A stretch of 37,902 nt of DNA from contig JADIMU010000021.1 of the NCBI GenBank assembly GCA_017694495.1, positions 1 to 37,902 of the forward strand, given 5' to 3'. How positions within the stretch are numbered: the stretch's first letter is position 1; each line of letters opens with the position of its first letter. The DNA comes from Candidatus Aphodenecus pullistercoris. Lineage in GTDB: Bacteria; Spirochaetota; Spirochaetia; Sphaerochaetales; Sphaerochaetaceae. A model generated the notes under the pieces. It searched no databases. It was given only the letters and a program-made list of their open reading frames with translations, and had not been told where the DNA came from. The position numbers were made by a program, and so were the translations under genes. Below, one piece after another: positions 16,843 through 24,972 of the stretch.

Positions 16843-17145
16843 ATGAGAGAACACTTCGTGAACACAAGGCTGAACGATGAGGAGATCAGCCTGCTGGACA
16901 GTCTGAGGAAAGGGACATCCCTTTCACGCTCATCGTACATGAGAGCGGCAGCCTTGGGGACTCCGCCCCGTATAGTTCCCGATGCGAATAGAGAGTTATG
17001 GGTTGCTCTTTCGCGTGTGGGAAGCAATCTCAATCAGCTTGCAGCGGCGGCGAACATCGGCGGTTTTCCTGCTGGGCTCGAGGCATCGATCGAGGAGACC
17101 AGACGCCTTCTCCGCGATGTGAGGGCGCAGCTGGTAGGAGGATGA
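16843..17145 (+). CDS. mobC: MobC-like relaxosome accessory protein
   Basis: A 100-aa protein. The N-terminal part (VNTRLNDEEISLLDSLRKG, SRSSYMRAAALG) has a ribbon-helix-helix-like layout. The second half carries the MobC signature VGSNLNQLAAAAN, followed by a helix (EASIEETRRLLRDVRAQLVG). MobC proteins bind near oriT and help open DNA for the relaxase. The ATG at 16843 follows GGGAGGTCAGGA; the longer frame from 16672 runs through the hairpin region and is not coding-like. mobA starts 3 bp after the stop. Confidence 0.82.
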   Translation: MREHFVNTRLNDEEISLLDSLRKGTSLSRSSYMRAAALGTPPRIVPDANRELWVALSRVGSNLNQLAAAANIGGFPAGLEASIEETRRLLRDVRAQLVGG

Positions 17146-17148
17146 GCC

Positions 17149-17973
17149 ATGAAGGCGAACATCACGCGGGGAGATGTCTACAAGCCACTTGTCCAGTATG
17201 GAGCCGATATCGGGAGGAAAGGTACTGGCAGAAAACATGCCGAGTACATCGGAGGGACTATCGAGGAGTCGTCTGTTGACGACATCGTGAAGACCCTCCT
17301 AGTGCCCCAGAAGGTGCGCAAGGTGGACAGGCCGGTCTATCACATATCGCTATCACAGCCGCCTGGTGAGCGTCTGACGAGCGCCCAGTGGAGAGATGTG
17401 ATAGAAGCCTTCCTGAGGAAGATGGGAATACCTCCTGACACGCCCTGGATCGCCTACAGGCACAACGACACGCCACATGACCATGTGCATATCTGCATGT
17501 CCCGTGTGTCGCTCAGTGGCAGTCTGTATCTCGGACAGTTCGAGATGCTGAAGGCGATACAGGCGACGCAGGAGATCGAGGAGGAGTTCGGGCTTACCCG
17601 TACAAAAGGCCTCGGGAAGGACAGGAACGGACTGACAAGAGGAGAACGGAGGATGATTGAACGGACACAGAAGCTGAGCGACAAGCAGCTCATAAGAATC
17701 CAGGTCGACAAGGCCCTCGCAAGGTCTGCCTCGATGGAGGAGTTCACGATCCGGCTTGGAGATGTCGGCATCGAGGTCAGGCTCAACGGTTCCAAGGCTG
17801 GTCGCATATCCGGAATCAGCTTCAGCCGTGACGGATTTTCAGTGAAGGGATCGAAGCTCGGTTCGAAGTACAGCTACAGCGCTCTCAGCAGAAGGCTGCC
17901 TTCAATCGCCGAGATATCGATTGGATACGAGAAGAACCTTGGCTCACGTACAAGGTCAGTCAGAACCAGATAG
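17149..17973 (+). CDS. mobA: MobA-type relaxase
   Basis: A 274-aa protein of the relaxase/mobilization nuclease family. It has a candidate catalytic Tyr in HAEYIGG (Y33), the PVYHISLSQPPGERLTSAQW segment, and the metal-binding motif RHNDTPHDHVHI (H105, H110, H112, H114). Relaxases nick oriT, stay covalently bound to the 5' end and lead the strand into the recipient through a conjugation system supplied by another element. The C-terminal part is short, without a primase or helicase extension. It is co-transcribed with mobC and followed by the coiled-coil/TM gene. Confidence 0.88.
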   Translation: MKANITRGDVYKPLVQYGADIGRKGTGRKHAEYIGGTIEESSVDDIVKTLLVPQKVRKVDRPVYHISLSQPPGERLTSAQWRDVIEAFLRKMGIPPDTPWIAYRHNDTPHDHVHICMSRVSLSGSLYLGQFEMLKAIQATQEIEEEFGLTRTKGLGKDRNGLTRGERRMIERTQKLSDKQLIRIQVDKALARSASMEEFTIRLGDVGIEVRLNGSKAGRISGISFSRDGFSVKGSKLGSKYSYSALSRRLPSIAEISIGYEKNLGSRTRSVRTR

Positions 17974-17984
17974 GAGGAATTACG

Positions 17985-18530
17985 ATGGACAGGTTTGACG
18001 ATGGAAGAAGCAGGAAGAAGACATCTTATGACGACCCTCGCGACACGAGGCTCAGGGAGCATGACGAGGAGACGAAGGTCGGTGACAAGACCCAGAAGCT
18101 GAAGAGCGTGAAAGAGCTCATGGAGGCCGAGCTTGCCCTTGAGTCCGGCTACAAGAAGGAACAGGCGGAGATCACGGAGAACGGGAAGCTCAATCCGAAA
18201 TCGGCGCTGCTCCAGATGGCACAGAGGGAGGAGGTCTTCGAGAAGATGTGTGCTCTTTACGACAAGTACCGCAAGAAGCTTCAGGAGGACTTCCTCGAAT
18301 ACCGTAAGAGTATCATCGCCTACAGGAACGAGAAGGAGAGCTTCCAGGTGCAGCATTATCGCGAAGGTTACAAAGAGGGGCTCAGCGCTGGCAGAGCACG
18401 CATGGAGGAGGAGCTTGAACCCGACTTTGAGGATCTCCGCCATGCCCTCAGGAAGAGCAGGATTCTCAACTGGCTTTGCGGAGTCTATGGGCTTATCGCA
18501 ACAGCCGTAGCCATTGGATTGGTTCTCTGA
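17985..18530 (+). CDS. Coiled-coil protein with C-terminal membrane anchor
   Basis: A 181-aa protein of no family I recognise. The N-terminal 35 residues are charged and probably disordered. Residues 40-150 are strongly charged and helical (KLKSVKELMEAELALESGYKKEQAEI, FEKMCALYDKYRKKLQEDFLEYRKS), suggesting a coiled coil. The end is a single hydrophobic segment (about 160-181), making a tail anchor. It sits 11 bp after mobA with an AGGAGG-type site, so it belongs to the mobilization operon. It could attach the relaxosome to the membrane or to a coupling protein; this is inference from position and shape. Confidence 0.7.
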   Translation: MDRFDDGRSRKKTSYDDPRDTRLREHDEETKVGDKTQKLKSVKELMEAELALESGYKKEQAEITENGKLNPKSALLQMAQREEVFEKMCALYDKYRKKLQEDFLEYRKSIIAYRNEKESFQVQHYREGYKEGLSAGRARMEEELEPDFEDLRHALRKSRILNWLCGVYGLIATAVAIGLVL

Positions 18531-18545
18531 GAATCCATAAAACAC

Positions 18546-18582
18546 AAGCCAGGGTGACCGATTGGGGCGCCCTGGCTTTGTT
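18546..18582. terminator. Bidirectional terminator between mob and restriction operons
   Basis: AAGCCAGGG (18546-18554) pairs with CCCTGGCTT (18570-18578). The plus side continues TTTGTTAT and the minus side TTGTGTTTT. It lies between convergent transcription units. Confidence 0.75.
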
Positions 18583-18606
18583 ATATTGGGATTCGTCAAT
18601 AGTTTC

Positions 18607-19179
18607 TTATACCGGACTTTCGACGTATGTCATATACTCATCGACAATGGCTTCAGCCATAGTTTTACAGGCCGGTTCTATGCTCTCAGTCATTGAATGG
18701 TATAGATTCTCCTCGCAGTTTATTGCACCACTGACTCGAAGAACGATTTCTGAAGCCTCATAATCTGCCATATTTGAATCAAATGACATCTGTGAGATTC
18801 CTCCACCATACTCATATGTGTAGAAGTCATGGGCTCCTGCAATCAGGACGTATCGACAGTCATTCTCCATGGCTACGGCATAAAGATATTCAATGAATGG
18901 AGGCTGTGATTCTATTTCGATACTGGAATAAGCAAATGCCGTAATACCATTCTCATTGAAAGCCTCGACCATGCTTGTTTCGACATCCCTCTGGAACATG
19001 AAGTCACCAGAGTCACAAAGGACAAGAACCTTGACATCCTTTGAAATAGGCTCATTTGTGTAGTGCACCGAATATGCCTGTGCTTCATAAGTTGGGGTAT
19101 TTGTCAATTCCGACATCATAGAAGTACAGGAACAAAGCATCACTAAACACATCAAGCAACAGATCAATATCCTTCTCAT
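18607..19179 (-). CDS. Predicted lipoprotein, third gene of the restriction operon
   Basis: A 190-aa protein. MRR plus a hydrophobic stretch ends in the lipobox LCSC (Cys18), a clear lipoprotein signal. The mature part looks like a compact alpha/beta domain (DVKVLVLCDSGDFMFQRDVETSMVEAF, GITAFAYSS, CRYVLIAGAHDF, ASEIVLRVSGAINC). That pattern is loosely like periplasmic CsgG/LpoB-type lipoprotein domains, but I would not assign it. Its ATG overlaps the stop of the membrane-protein gene by 4 bp, so it is translationally coupled to the restriction operon. A lipoprotein coupled to a restriction enzyme is unusual. Confidence 0.72.
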   Translation of the reverse strand: MRRILICCLMCLVMLCSCTSMMSELTNTPTYEAQAYSVHYTNEPISKDVKVLVLCDSGDFMFQRDVETSMVEAFNENGITAFAYSSIEIESQPPFIEYLYAVAMENDCRYVLIAGAHDFYTYEYGGGISQMSFDSNMADYEASEIVLRVSGAINCEENLYHSMTESIEPACKTMAEAIVDEYMTYVESPV

Positions 19180-19682
19180 TTCTCTTCCTCCTTTCGTTTA
19201 GGCCATTCTTCATATATCGCACTACCATTACCACTGACATCTATTGTAAACCGTTTTCTTTTTCGAATAGCACCAAAAATCTTGTAACTAACCATACCAT
19301 GTAACAGTACTGTTTCTTTTGCAAATTCGCCTCTATCTCCTTGAAGATAAAGTATATATCTTTTCATCTCTCCTGGCAGAAGCTGAAGCTGATGGGTATG
19401 TAATTCTTTCAAACAGCCAACTTTGTTCTTTATCTTTGGATCTGCAACCTTCTTACCGATTATATCAACGTCAGCAGTTTCAAATTTGACTATTACATTC
19501 TCAGCTCCAGTGGTTCCGATATTCACTATTTCAAGGACAGTTCGATCAAAGAAGGAATGAGTCCGTAACACAACATTTGGCCGATATGCTAAACGCAATT
19601 GAAAACATGTCAGTATCAAAGCTAGGAAAGCAATGATTGTGGATAAGATACCTGCAAAATCAATACTTCCTGTCATGCTCAC
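19176..19682 (-). CDS. Membrane-anchored protein, second gene of the restriction operon
   Basis: A 168-aa protein with one N-terminal transmembrane segment (about 9-29, FAGILSTIIAFLALILTCFQL). The rest is a beta-rich soluble domain (NVVLRTHSFFDRTVLEIVNIGTTGAENVIVKFETADVDI; LLPGEMKRYILYLQGDRGEF) ending in charged residues. The soluble part resembles a small immunoglobulin-like or beta-sandwich fold; no catalytic motif is seen. It overlaps the restriction enzyme stop and the lipoprotein start by 4 bp each. It may be a membrane effector or sensor of the system, or just a passenger. Confidence 0.72.
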   Translation of the reverse strand: MSMTGSIDFAGILSTIIAFLALILTCFQLRLAYRPNVVLRTHSFFDRTVLEIVNIGTTGAENVIVKFETADVDIIGKKVADPKIKNKVGCLKELHTHQLQLLPGEMKRYILYLQGDRGEFAKETVLLHGMVSYKIFGAIRKRKRFTIDVSGNGSAIYEEWPKRKEEEK

Positions 19683-22600
19683 TCCTTATCCCAGTCCACT
19701 TCTGGAAGTGAATTGACAATATCTACTGTCTGACAGCTGACATTGATGACAGACAGTAGCAGGTCGAGAATGTATCTAGGATTTCCATGCTCCTTACCCC
19801 AGTCGTTTGGATCATTAGTTATGCCACTGTCCTTGTCTGTCTTGACCTGATAACGCTCCATAATCCAGTCGATTGCGCTTTTGCCATTGACGACATACTC
19901 AAATGCCTTGGCAGGGATATTCGTCACTTTGATGGAATCGTTGTAGAGAATAGTGTCAATCTCTCCTTTCTTCGGATAGCGCATCTTGGTGACGGCATAG
20001 TCTCCGATGTCGCCTTCGACAACGACATCCGGATGAGCTGGCACTGATTCATAGTTGAGATGGAGATCGGCAAGCTTGCGCCCTGCCTTCGATAAATCCC
20101 AGAACTTCTGTGGCTCCGTGACTAAAGGAAGACGAGGAAGTTGCATCTTAAGATCATCTGCGAACTTCTCTATATAGCTCTTGGAATGAAGGATGCCATA
20201 GACATAGTAGAAAATGTCCTCTTTGGTTACACGAGGCCCATATTTCTGCTGAGCTTGAGTGAGGATGAAATCTGTTATTCCATCATACTTTGAATAAGTT
20301 ATCTCATCCCCAAATAGAGCAATCTGTCCATAATCAATATCTTTATCTTCTTTATACCAATACAAAGGATACCATTGCCCATTCATCTGTAATTGAACAT
20401 CTGGTAATACATTGCAAATCATAGCAGAAAGCTGTTTTGTACCCCCAACTCCACTAACACCAATAAGCAGGTTTTTTGTTTCTAGAGTAGGAAACAATTT
20501 ATCCATTTGGCCAGGACGATGAATCATTCCGTCTCCAAAATAGGCGTTCTGTTTGCAGAACGGTCTATATAGTCCTTGATATAAGCTTTTTTCTTGAAAC
20601 ACAAGAGTTTGTTTTTTCTTCAATCTGTTTTCAAGGCTACTGGACCACGAAATCTGTGTTGGATTAGTATTCCTCAACTTGCTTGATTCCTTTTCATTTT
20701 CTATCTCTTGATTAAAGAAAAACATCATTCGTTTTACAGAGGTTGCAAGTTTTTCTGTAGAAAAATTATAAACCCATGCATCTCTAGAAGTTTCTAACCC
20801 CCTTGAGTACCAATTACAAAAAAAAGTCTTTTCGTTATCTTTATCCTTTTTTGCTCCGAGAAGGATGTACTCATCGAATTTCTTATTCTTCTTGCGAATC
20901 CAGCCACCATATTCATCAGGAACAAGTTCTGCGCCCTTGAATTTTCTGTCCACCACAGAGCGATATTCCTTGCACAACTCAAGCTTCTGCTCTCGTGTCA
21001 AGTAATCATCGACAGCCTTGTACATTATCTTTGCACGCCCACTAAAACCCTGTTTTTTTACAAGAATCGTGATTGCAATAGGAGTTCGACTACCTGAACC
21101 GAAAATCTTACCACCTTCTTTTCTTGAAAGTTCTCCAGATGTCCTCTGGTTTCCTCTCAGGTTGAAGATATAGATGTTCGAGAACTCCTGCTCAAAGCAC
21201 TTGCGCATGCCATCCATTGCATTGCCGTCAAGCCAGCCAGCATTGGTAACAAAACCTATTATTCCGTCTTTATTCTCAAGACGGTCAGCACTCCAACGGA
21301 AGGCCTTGATATAGGAGTCATAAATGGCATTCTTGTTCGTTGCATTCGTTTTCGCCGCATATGTATCTGCTATTCTGGCTTCCAGTTTTTCATAATGCTG
21401 ATTCTGCGCGTTGTCATTTGCTGAATCTTGGCCTACTGAATATGGAGGATTGCCGATGATAACCGTTATTGGAGTTTCCTGAAGATTTGAAACCCGTTTT
21501 GAATTCTGCGGAAATACTTCTTCCATAGGGAGCTTCGTCTCACCCATCTGGAATGTATCCGTCATGCAGATGCCTTCAAACGGCTCATACTCAATCTTCT
21601 GCTGAGGGAATGTAATCTCATTATCTTGGTCTGCAACCTGTTCGAAATCATATTTGTCGTCTACATCTTCAGAACGCATCTGGTCAGCAATGAAGTCATG
21701 ATAAGCATTCTCTATGTTGATGGACGCTATGTAATAGGCAAGCAGGACAATCTCACAGGCATGGAGCTCGCTCTTGTACTTCCTTGCCATATCCTCCGGT
21801 TTAATGATACCGCTCTGAAGAAGCCTGACAATGAATGTTCCGGTGCCCGTGAACGGATCAAGGATATGGACATTCTCATCAGAAAGAGAACGGCCAAATT
21901 CCTTCTTCATGACATCTTCAACGGAGTTTATGATGAAGTCGACAACCTCAACGGGAGTGTAGACGATTCCAAGTTTCTCCACGGTCTTAGGGAATGCTGT
22001 CTTGAAAAACTTGTCATATAGCTCGACTATGACCTTCTGCTTGCCTTCTGCGTTATCGATGTCCTTGGCTCTCTCTCGTACGGACTCATAGAATCTCTCC
22101 AGTTTCTCGTTGTCTTCCTTTGGAGTCTGTTCATTGAGAATCTTCACCATTCCCTGCATCGACTTCGAGACGGCATTGTTCTGGACAAACGAGTAGTCCT
22201 GGAACAAAGCCTCGAAGACAGGCTGTGTGATGAAGTGCTGTGCAAGCATCTCGATTGCATCATCATCCGTGACAGAAGGATTGATGTTTTTCCTCAGTCC
22301 TTTGACGTATCTCTGGAAAGCCTTCTGAGCCTGGCTTCCATCTTCCGAGATTAGTTTCTTTATCTGGGTGATATGACGTTCGGCAATATCTGCAACATCA
22401 GCTGCCCACTGTTCCCAATAGCGCCTGTCGCCGACCTTCTTAACCAGCCTGGAGAAAACGGCATTCTGCATGTTCTCAAAATTGAGATATAGCTGCTTCT
22501 GTTCCTTCTGTCGGAAGGCGTCATCCATTCCATCGCTGCTTCCATCAACGTCATGGATGTTTGCAACACCTCCGACAAGAATCTGCGCTGGCCGCTTCTT

Positions 22601-24598
22601 GTTCAGTTCAATCTTGTTTACCGTTGCATTGAATCTGTCATCATGGGCACGAAGAGCCTGAAGGACATCCCAGACAATTCCAAAGTACTTGTTGTTATCC
22701 AGAGCTTTCTCAGGCTCCCTTCCAGAAGGAATGACAACGGGGATGATGATGTATCCATATTTCTTCCCTGGAGCTCGACGCATGACACGACCGACGGACT
22801 GGACAACATCAATCTCGCTGTTACGCGCAGAGAGGAAAAGGACTGCATCAAGAGATGGAACATCGACACCTTCGCTGAGACAGCGGACGTTCATCAGCAC
22901 ATTGCAAGTATTCGACTCCCTGTCGACATCCTTGAGCCACTGAAGCTTTCTCGATCTCTCTGTAGATCCCATGCTTCCGTCGACATGATCTGCATTGATG
23001 GAAACAATCCTGGCTCGCTCTTCCGGAGTAAGAGTGTCATAATAGGCATCACGGCACGTATCCATCATGGAGACTGTCTTCTTTGAAATCTTGATGTTCT
23101 GACAGAAGGCGATGGCGTTGTGCATCAGGCCAGGATCGACCTCGTTGAGAAGCTTCGTGTCCTTGGTTATCTTCGACAGCGCATTGATGCAGCCAATAAG
23201 CTTCAATGAATCATCAGCAGGAATCTCTTCATCCTTGCTGTTGATATGATTCTGCAACTCTGTCGACATCTCGTCCTCATTGAGTGTAAGGACAAGAACC
23301 TTGTAGTCGGATAGTAGTCCAAGCTGAACAGCCTTTCCGAATCCTATCCGGTAAATCTCCTCGCCATACCAGAGAGGATCATCCATTGTCCAGATTGTAG
23401 CCTCGGCATCTGTGGCTTTCTTTACATCCTTGCTGGAGTAGAGGCGCGGAGTGGCTGTCATGTACAGACGCTTCCTGGCATTTATATTCTTGTTGTCATG
23501 AACCTTTGTAAATTCGGATTCGTCGGTATCCTTCAGTTTCAAGCCAGTGGTTCTATGAGCCTCATCGCAGACGCAGAGGTCAAAAGGCAGACCATCGCTG
23601 AAACGCTGCTGAACAGCTGAGACTACACTGATTGACTGGTATGTCGAGAAGATGACGACCATGCCACCATCCTGTTGCTGATTCATCTTGGCTTCTCTGA
23701 TCTGATGCTCAATCTCCGAATATGATGTCGATGCAGGAAGTGCCAGATCGATGATGGATTCTCCAACTTCATCATCGCAAGTCACTTTCTGAGAGACCTT
23801 CGGGTCGGAACAGATACAAATGCCATGTATCGGTTTTTCTGCCTGAGCAGACCATTCCTTGAGAGTCTGTCCGACAAGGGCAATAGAAGGAGCCAGGAAG
23901 AGTACAATCGGAGCAGTGCTTGTTCTTGTTTCATTCTCAGCTATCTTCAACGAAGTATATGTCTTACCTGTACCACAGGCCATGATGAGCTTACCTCGGT
24001 CATGGGTTTTGAAATACTCGTGTGTCTTGTCAATGGCTTCCTTCTGATGAAGGCGAGGTTCATACTTCGGAGCTTCCGCTTCAGCTCCGAACAGTCCTTC
24101 ATCGAGCTTGTCCCAGTCGACATTGGCCTCTTCAAGATCGTACAGTCCCATCCTCATTACAGGTGGTGTCTGACCTTTCAACGTGTTCTCAGCATTGACT
24201 GTGAATCCCTTGCCAGATGTGTCGAACCAAAGCCGTCTTGAGAAGTTGACTATATGACCATACTGATCGACATCGTTGAACTTCTTTGCCGAGGTTGAAA
24301 GAAATGTGTCGACGGCGCTCTTGTCTATGGATGTATTCTCTCCATAGCACTTGCACTGGACAGCCCAGTATTCCCCGAGTTTGGTTCTGACGACGAGGTC
24401 TATTCCCGTATCGACTCCGGTACCGAAGTCGGTTCGAGATGGAAATTCATTCCAGAGCCACACGTCCCTTATCATCTCGCCTTTGTAAGTTGGAACCGTA
24501 AGGAGGAAAGCCTTCATCAGACGTTCGAACCTGTTTCCCTGATCCCTTTTGCTGAATGATAAAGTCCTGTATTTCTTGATTATTGTCCAAAAGCTCAT
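19679..24598 (-). CDS. Single-chain Type ISP-like restriction-modification enzyme
   Basis: A 1639-aa protein. Domains in order: an Mrr-like nuclease (D67 in TGIDLVV; Q81 and K83 in AVQCKCY); a superfamily 2 helicase with ACGTGKT (207-213), CDEAH (345-348), MTATPRLY and QSVGRVMRR; a helical coupler; an N6-adenine methyltransferase with DPFTGTGTF (near 915) and NPPYSVG (near 1050); and a C-terminal target-recognition region. This order and length match LlaGI/LlaBIII-type enzymes, which methylate one strand of an asymmetric site and cut after two translocating enzymes collide. The ATG at 24598 has AAAGGGG 6 bp upstream; a TTG two codons earlier would touch it. The gene appears intact and lower in GC than host genes. 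Confidence 0.88.
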   Translation of the reverse strand: MSFWTIIKKYRTLSFSKRDQGNRFERLMKAFLLTVPTYKGEMIRDVWLWNEFPSRTDFGTGVDTGIDLVVRTKLGEYWAVQCKCYGENTSIDKSAVDTFLSTSAKKFNDVDQYGHIVNFSRRLWFDTSGKGFTVNAENTLKGQTPPVMRMGLYDLEEANVDWDKLDEGLFGAEAEAPKYEPRLHQKEAIDKTHEYFKTHDRGKLIMACGTGKTYTSLKIAENETRTSTAPIVLFLAPSIALVGQTLKEWSAQAEKPIHGICICSDPKVSQKVTCDDEVGESIIDLALPASTSYSEIEHQIREAKMNQQQDGGMVVIFSTYQSISVVSAVQQRFSDGLPFDLCVCDEAHRTTGLKLKDTDESEFTKVHDNKNINARKRLYMTATPRLYSSKDVKKATDAEATIWTMDDPLWYGEEIYRIGFGKAVQLGLLSDYKVLVLTLNEDEMSTELQNHINSKDEEIPADDSLKLIGCINALSKITKDTKLLNEVDPGLMHNAIAFCQNIKISKKTVSMMDTCRDAYYDTLTPEERARIVSINADHVDGSMGSTERSRKLQWLKDVDRESNTCNVLMNVRCLSEGVDVPSLDAVLFLSARNSEIDVVQSVGRVMRRAPGKKYGYIIIPVVIPSGREPEKALDNNKYFGIVWDVLQALRAHDDRFNATVNKIELNKKRPAQILVGGVANIHDVDGSSDGMDDAFRQKEQKQLYLNFENMQNAVFSRLVKKVGDRRYWEQWAADVADIAERHITQIKKLISEDGSQAQKAFQRYVKGLRKNINPSVTDDDAIEMLAQHFITQPVFEALFQDYSFVQNNAVSKSMQGMVKILNEQTPKEDNEKLERFYESVRERAKDIDNAEGKQKVIVELYDKFFKTAFPKTVEKLGIVYTPVEVVDFIINSVEDVMKKEFGRSLSDENVHILDPFTGTGTFIVRLLQSGIIKPEDMARKYKSELHACEIVLLAYYIASINIENAYHDFIADQMRSEDVDDKYDFEQVADQDNEITFPQQKIEYEPFEGICMTDTFQMGETKLPMEEVFPQNSKRVSNLQETPITVIIGNPPYSVGQDSANDNAQNQHYEKLEARIADTYAAKTNATNKNAIYDSYIKAFRWSADRLENKDGIIGFVTNAGWLDGNAMDGMRKCFEQEFSNIYIFNLRGNQRTSGELSRKEGGKIFGSGSRTPIAITILVKKQGFSGRAKIMYKAVDDYLTREQKLELCKEYRSVVDRKFKGAELVPDEYGGWIRKKNKKFDEYILLGAKKDKDNEKTFFCNWYSRGLETSRDAWVYNFSTEKLATSVKRMMFFFNQEIENEKESSKLRNTNPTQISWSSSLENRLKKKQTLVFQEKSLYQGLYRPFCKQNAYFGDGMIHRPGQMDKLFPTLETKNLLIGVSGVGGTKQLSAMICNVLPDVQLQMNGQWYPLYWYKEDKDIDYGQIALFGDEITYSKYDGITDFILTQAQQKYGPRVTKEDIFYYVYGILHSKSYIEKFADDLKMQLPRLPLVTEPQKFWDLSKAGRKLADLHLNYESVPAHPDVVVEGDIGDYAVTKMRYPKKGEIDTILYNDSIKVTNIPAKAFEYVVNGKSAIDWIMERYQVKTDKDSGITNDPNDWGKEHGNPRYILDLLLSVINVSCQTVDIVNSLPEVDWDKE

Positions 24599-24623
24599 CG
24601 CCAACCCCTTTGTGATACTCGAT

Positions 24624-24710
24624 TGTGAAACAGTATATCAGAACAGATGAAGAAACTTAAGAGTAATGTATGCTTTACTTACAGTTTATTCGTTTCTTGA
24701 CTGTTTCACA
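24624..24710 (-). promoter_or_regulatory. Restriction-operon promoter with inverted-repeat operator
   Basis: TGTGAAACAGT (24624-24634) and its exact inverse ACTGTTTCACA (24700-24710) lie 65 bp apart. On the minus strand the first copy overlaps a TATACT -10 box (plus 24632-24637), about 34 bp before the ATG. A repressor joining both copies could loop the DNA or shut the promoter. No control-protein gene is adjacent. Confidence 0.45.
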
Positions 24711-24711
24711 G

Positions 24712-24732
24712 TGGGCAGATAAAATGGGCAGA
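24712..24732. repeat. TGGGCAGA pair near attR, possible integrase arm sites
   Basis: TGGGCAGA at 24712-24719 and 24725-24732 mirrors the pair near attL at 8856-8875, in the same orientation and with nearly the same spacing (13 against 12 bp). Confidence 0.5.
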
Positions 24733-24855
24733 AAAAAAGCAATAAGAAGGATTAAAACCGATTAAGGTTTATCAAGGATTTGCTTTCTGTAAGTCTTTGT
24801 GTCAGATAAGGTTTGTTAAGATTTCATAAGGAGTCTTAAACAAATACCATCCAGT

Positions 24856-24897
24856 TTGCCAAGGTGGATGTCGCGGGTTCAAGTCCCGTCTTTCGCT
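24856..24897 (+). repeat. attR: 42-bp copy of the tRNA-Gly 3' end
   Basis: Exact copy of 8740-8781. The base before it (T) differs from the tRNA (C), and no acceptor or D arm precedes it, so it is a tRNA fragment and not a gene. Confidence 0.93.
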
Positions 24898-24901
24898 CTC
24901 G

Positions 24902-24941
24902 ACCTGACCGCCTCTGGACATAAGACCGGTCAGGTTTTTCT
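24902..24941 (+). terminator. Original terminator of tRNA-Gly, displaced by the element
   Basis: ACCTGACCG (24902-24910) pairs with CGGTCAGGT (24927-24935), followed by TTTTC. It stands directly after attR, where the terminator of the uninterrupted tRNA gene would be. Confidence 0.75.
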
Positions 24942-24957
24942 TTCTTTGCATGTCCCA

Positions 24958-24972
24958 GAATGGGGGCATTCA
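24958..24972. repeat. 15-bp direct repeat, copy 1
   Basis: GAATGGGGGCATTCA here and at 26408-26422. This copy contains the stop codon of the DUF4143 gene. The unit is itself nearly palindromic (GAATG/CATTC arms). Confidence 0.6.

Larger units (their letters stand above)
8740..24897. mobile_element. Integrative and mobilizable element in tRNA-Gly
   Basis: The element is bounded by 42-bp direct repeats derived from tRNA-Gly, giving a unit of about 16.1 kb. It carries an integrase next to attL, HTH genes, a replication module (DUF669-like, Toprim primase-like, RepA-like helicase), a MobC and MobA relaxase pair, RadC, and a restriction-modification operon next to attR. No type IV secretion or coupling protein genes are present, so it can be mobilizable but not self-conjugative. 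Base composition is visibly lower in GC than the flanks, most clearly in the restriction operon. No phage structural genes are seen. Confidence 0.9.

Noticed and set aside
24856-24897. A third tRNA-Gly gene
   Set aside because: Only the 3' 42 nt are present; there is no acceptor 5' strand or D arm, so it is attR.
8740-24897. Prophage
   Set aside because: There are no capsid, terminase, portal, tail or lysis genes; the relaxase and MobC point to a mobilizable element.
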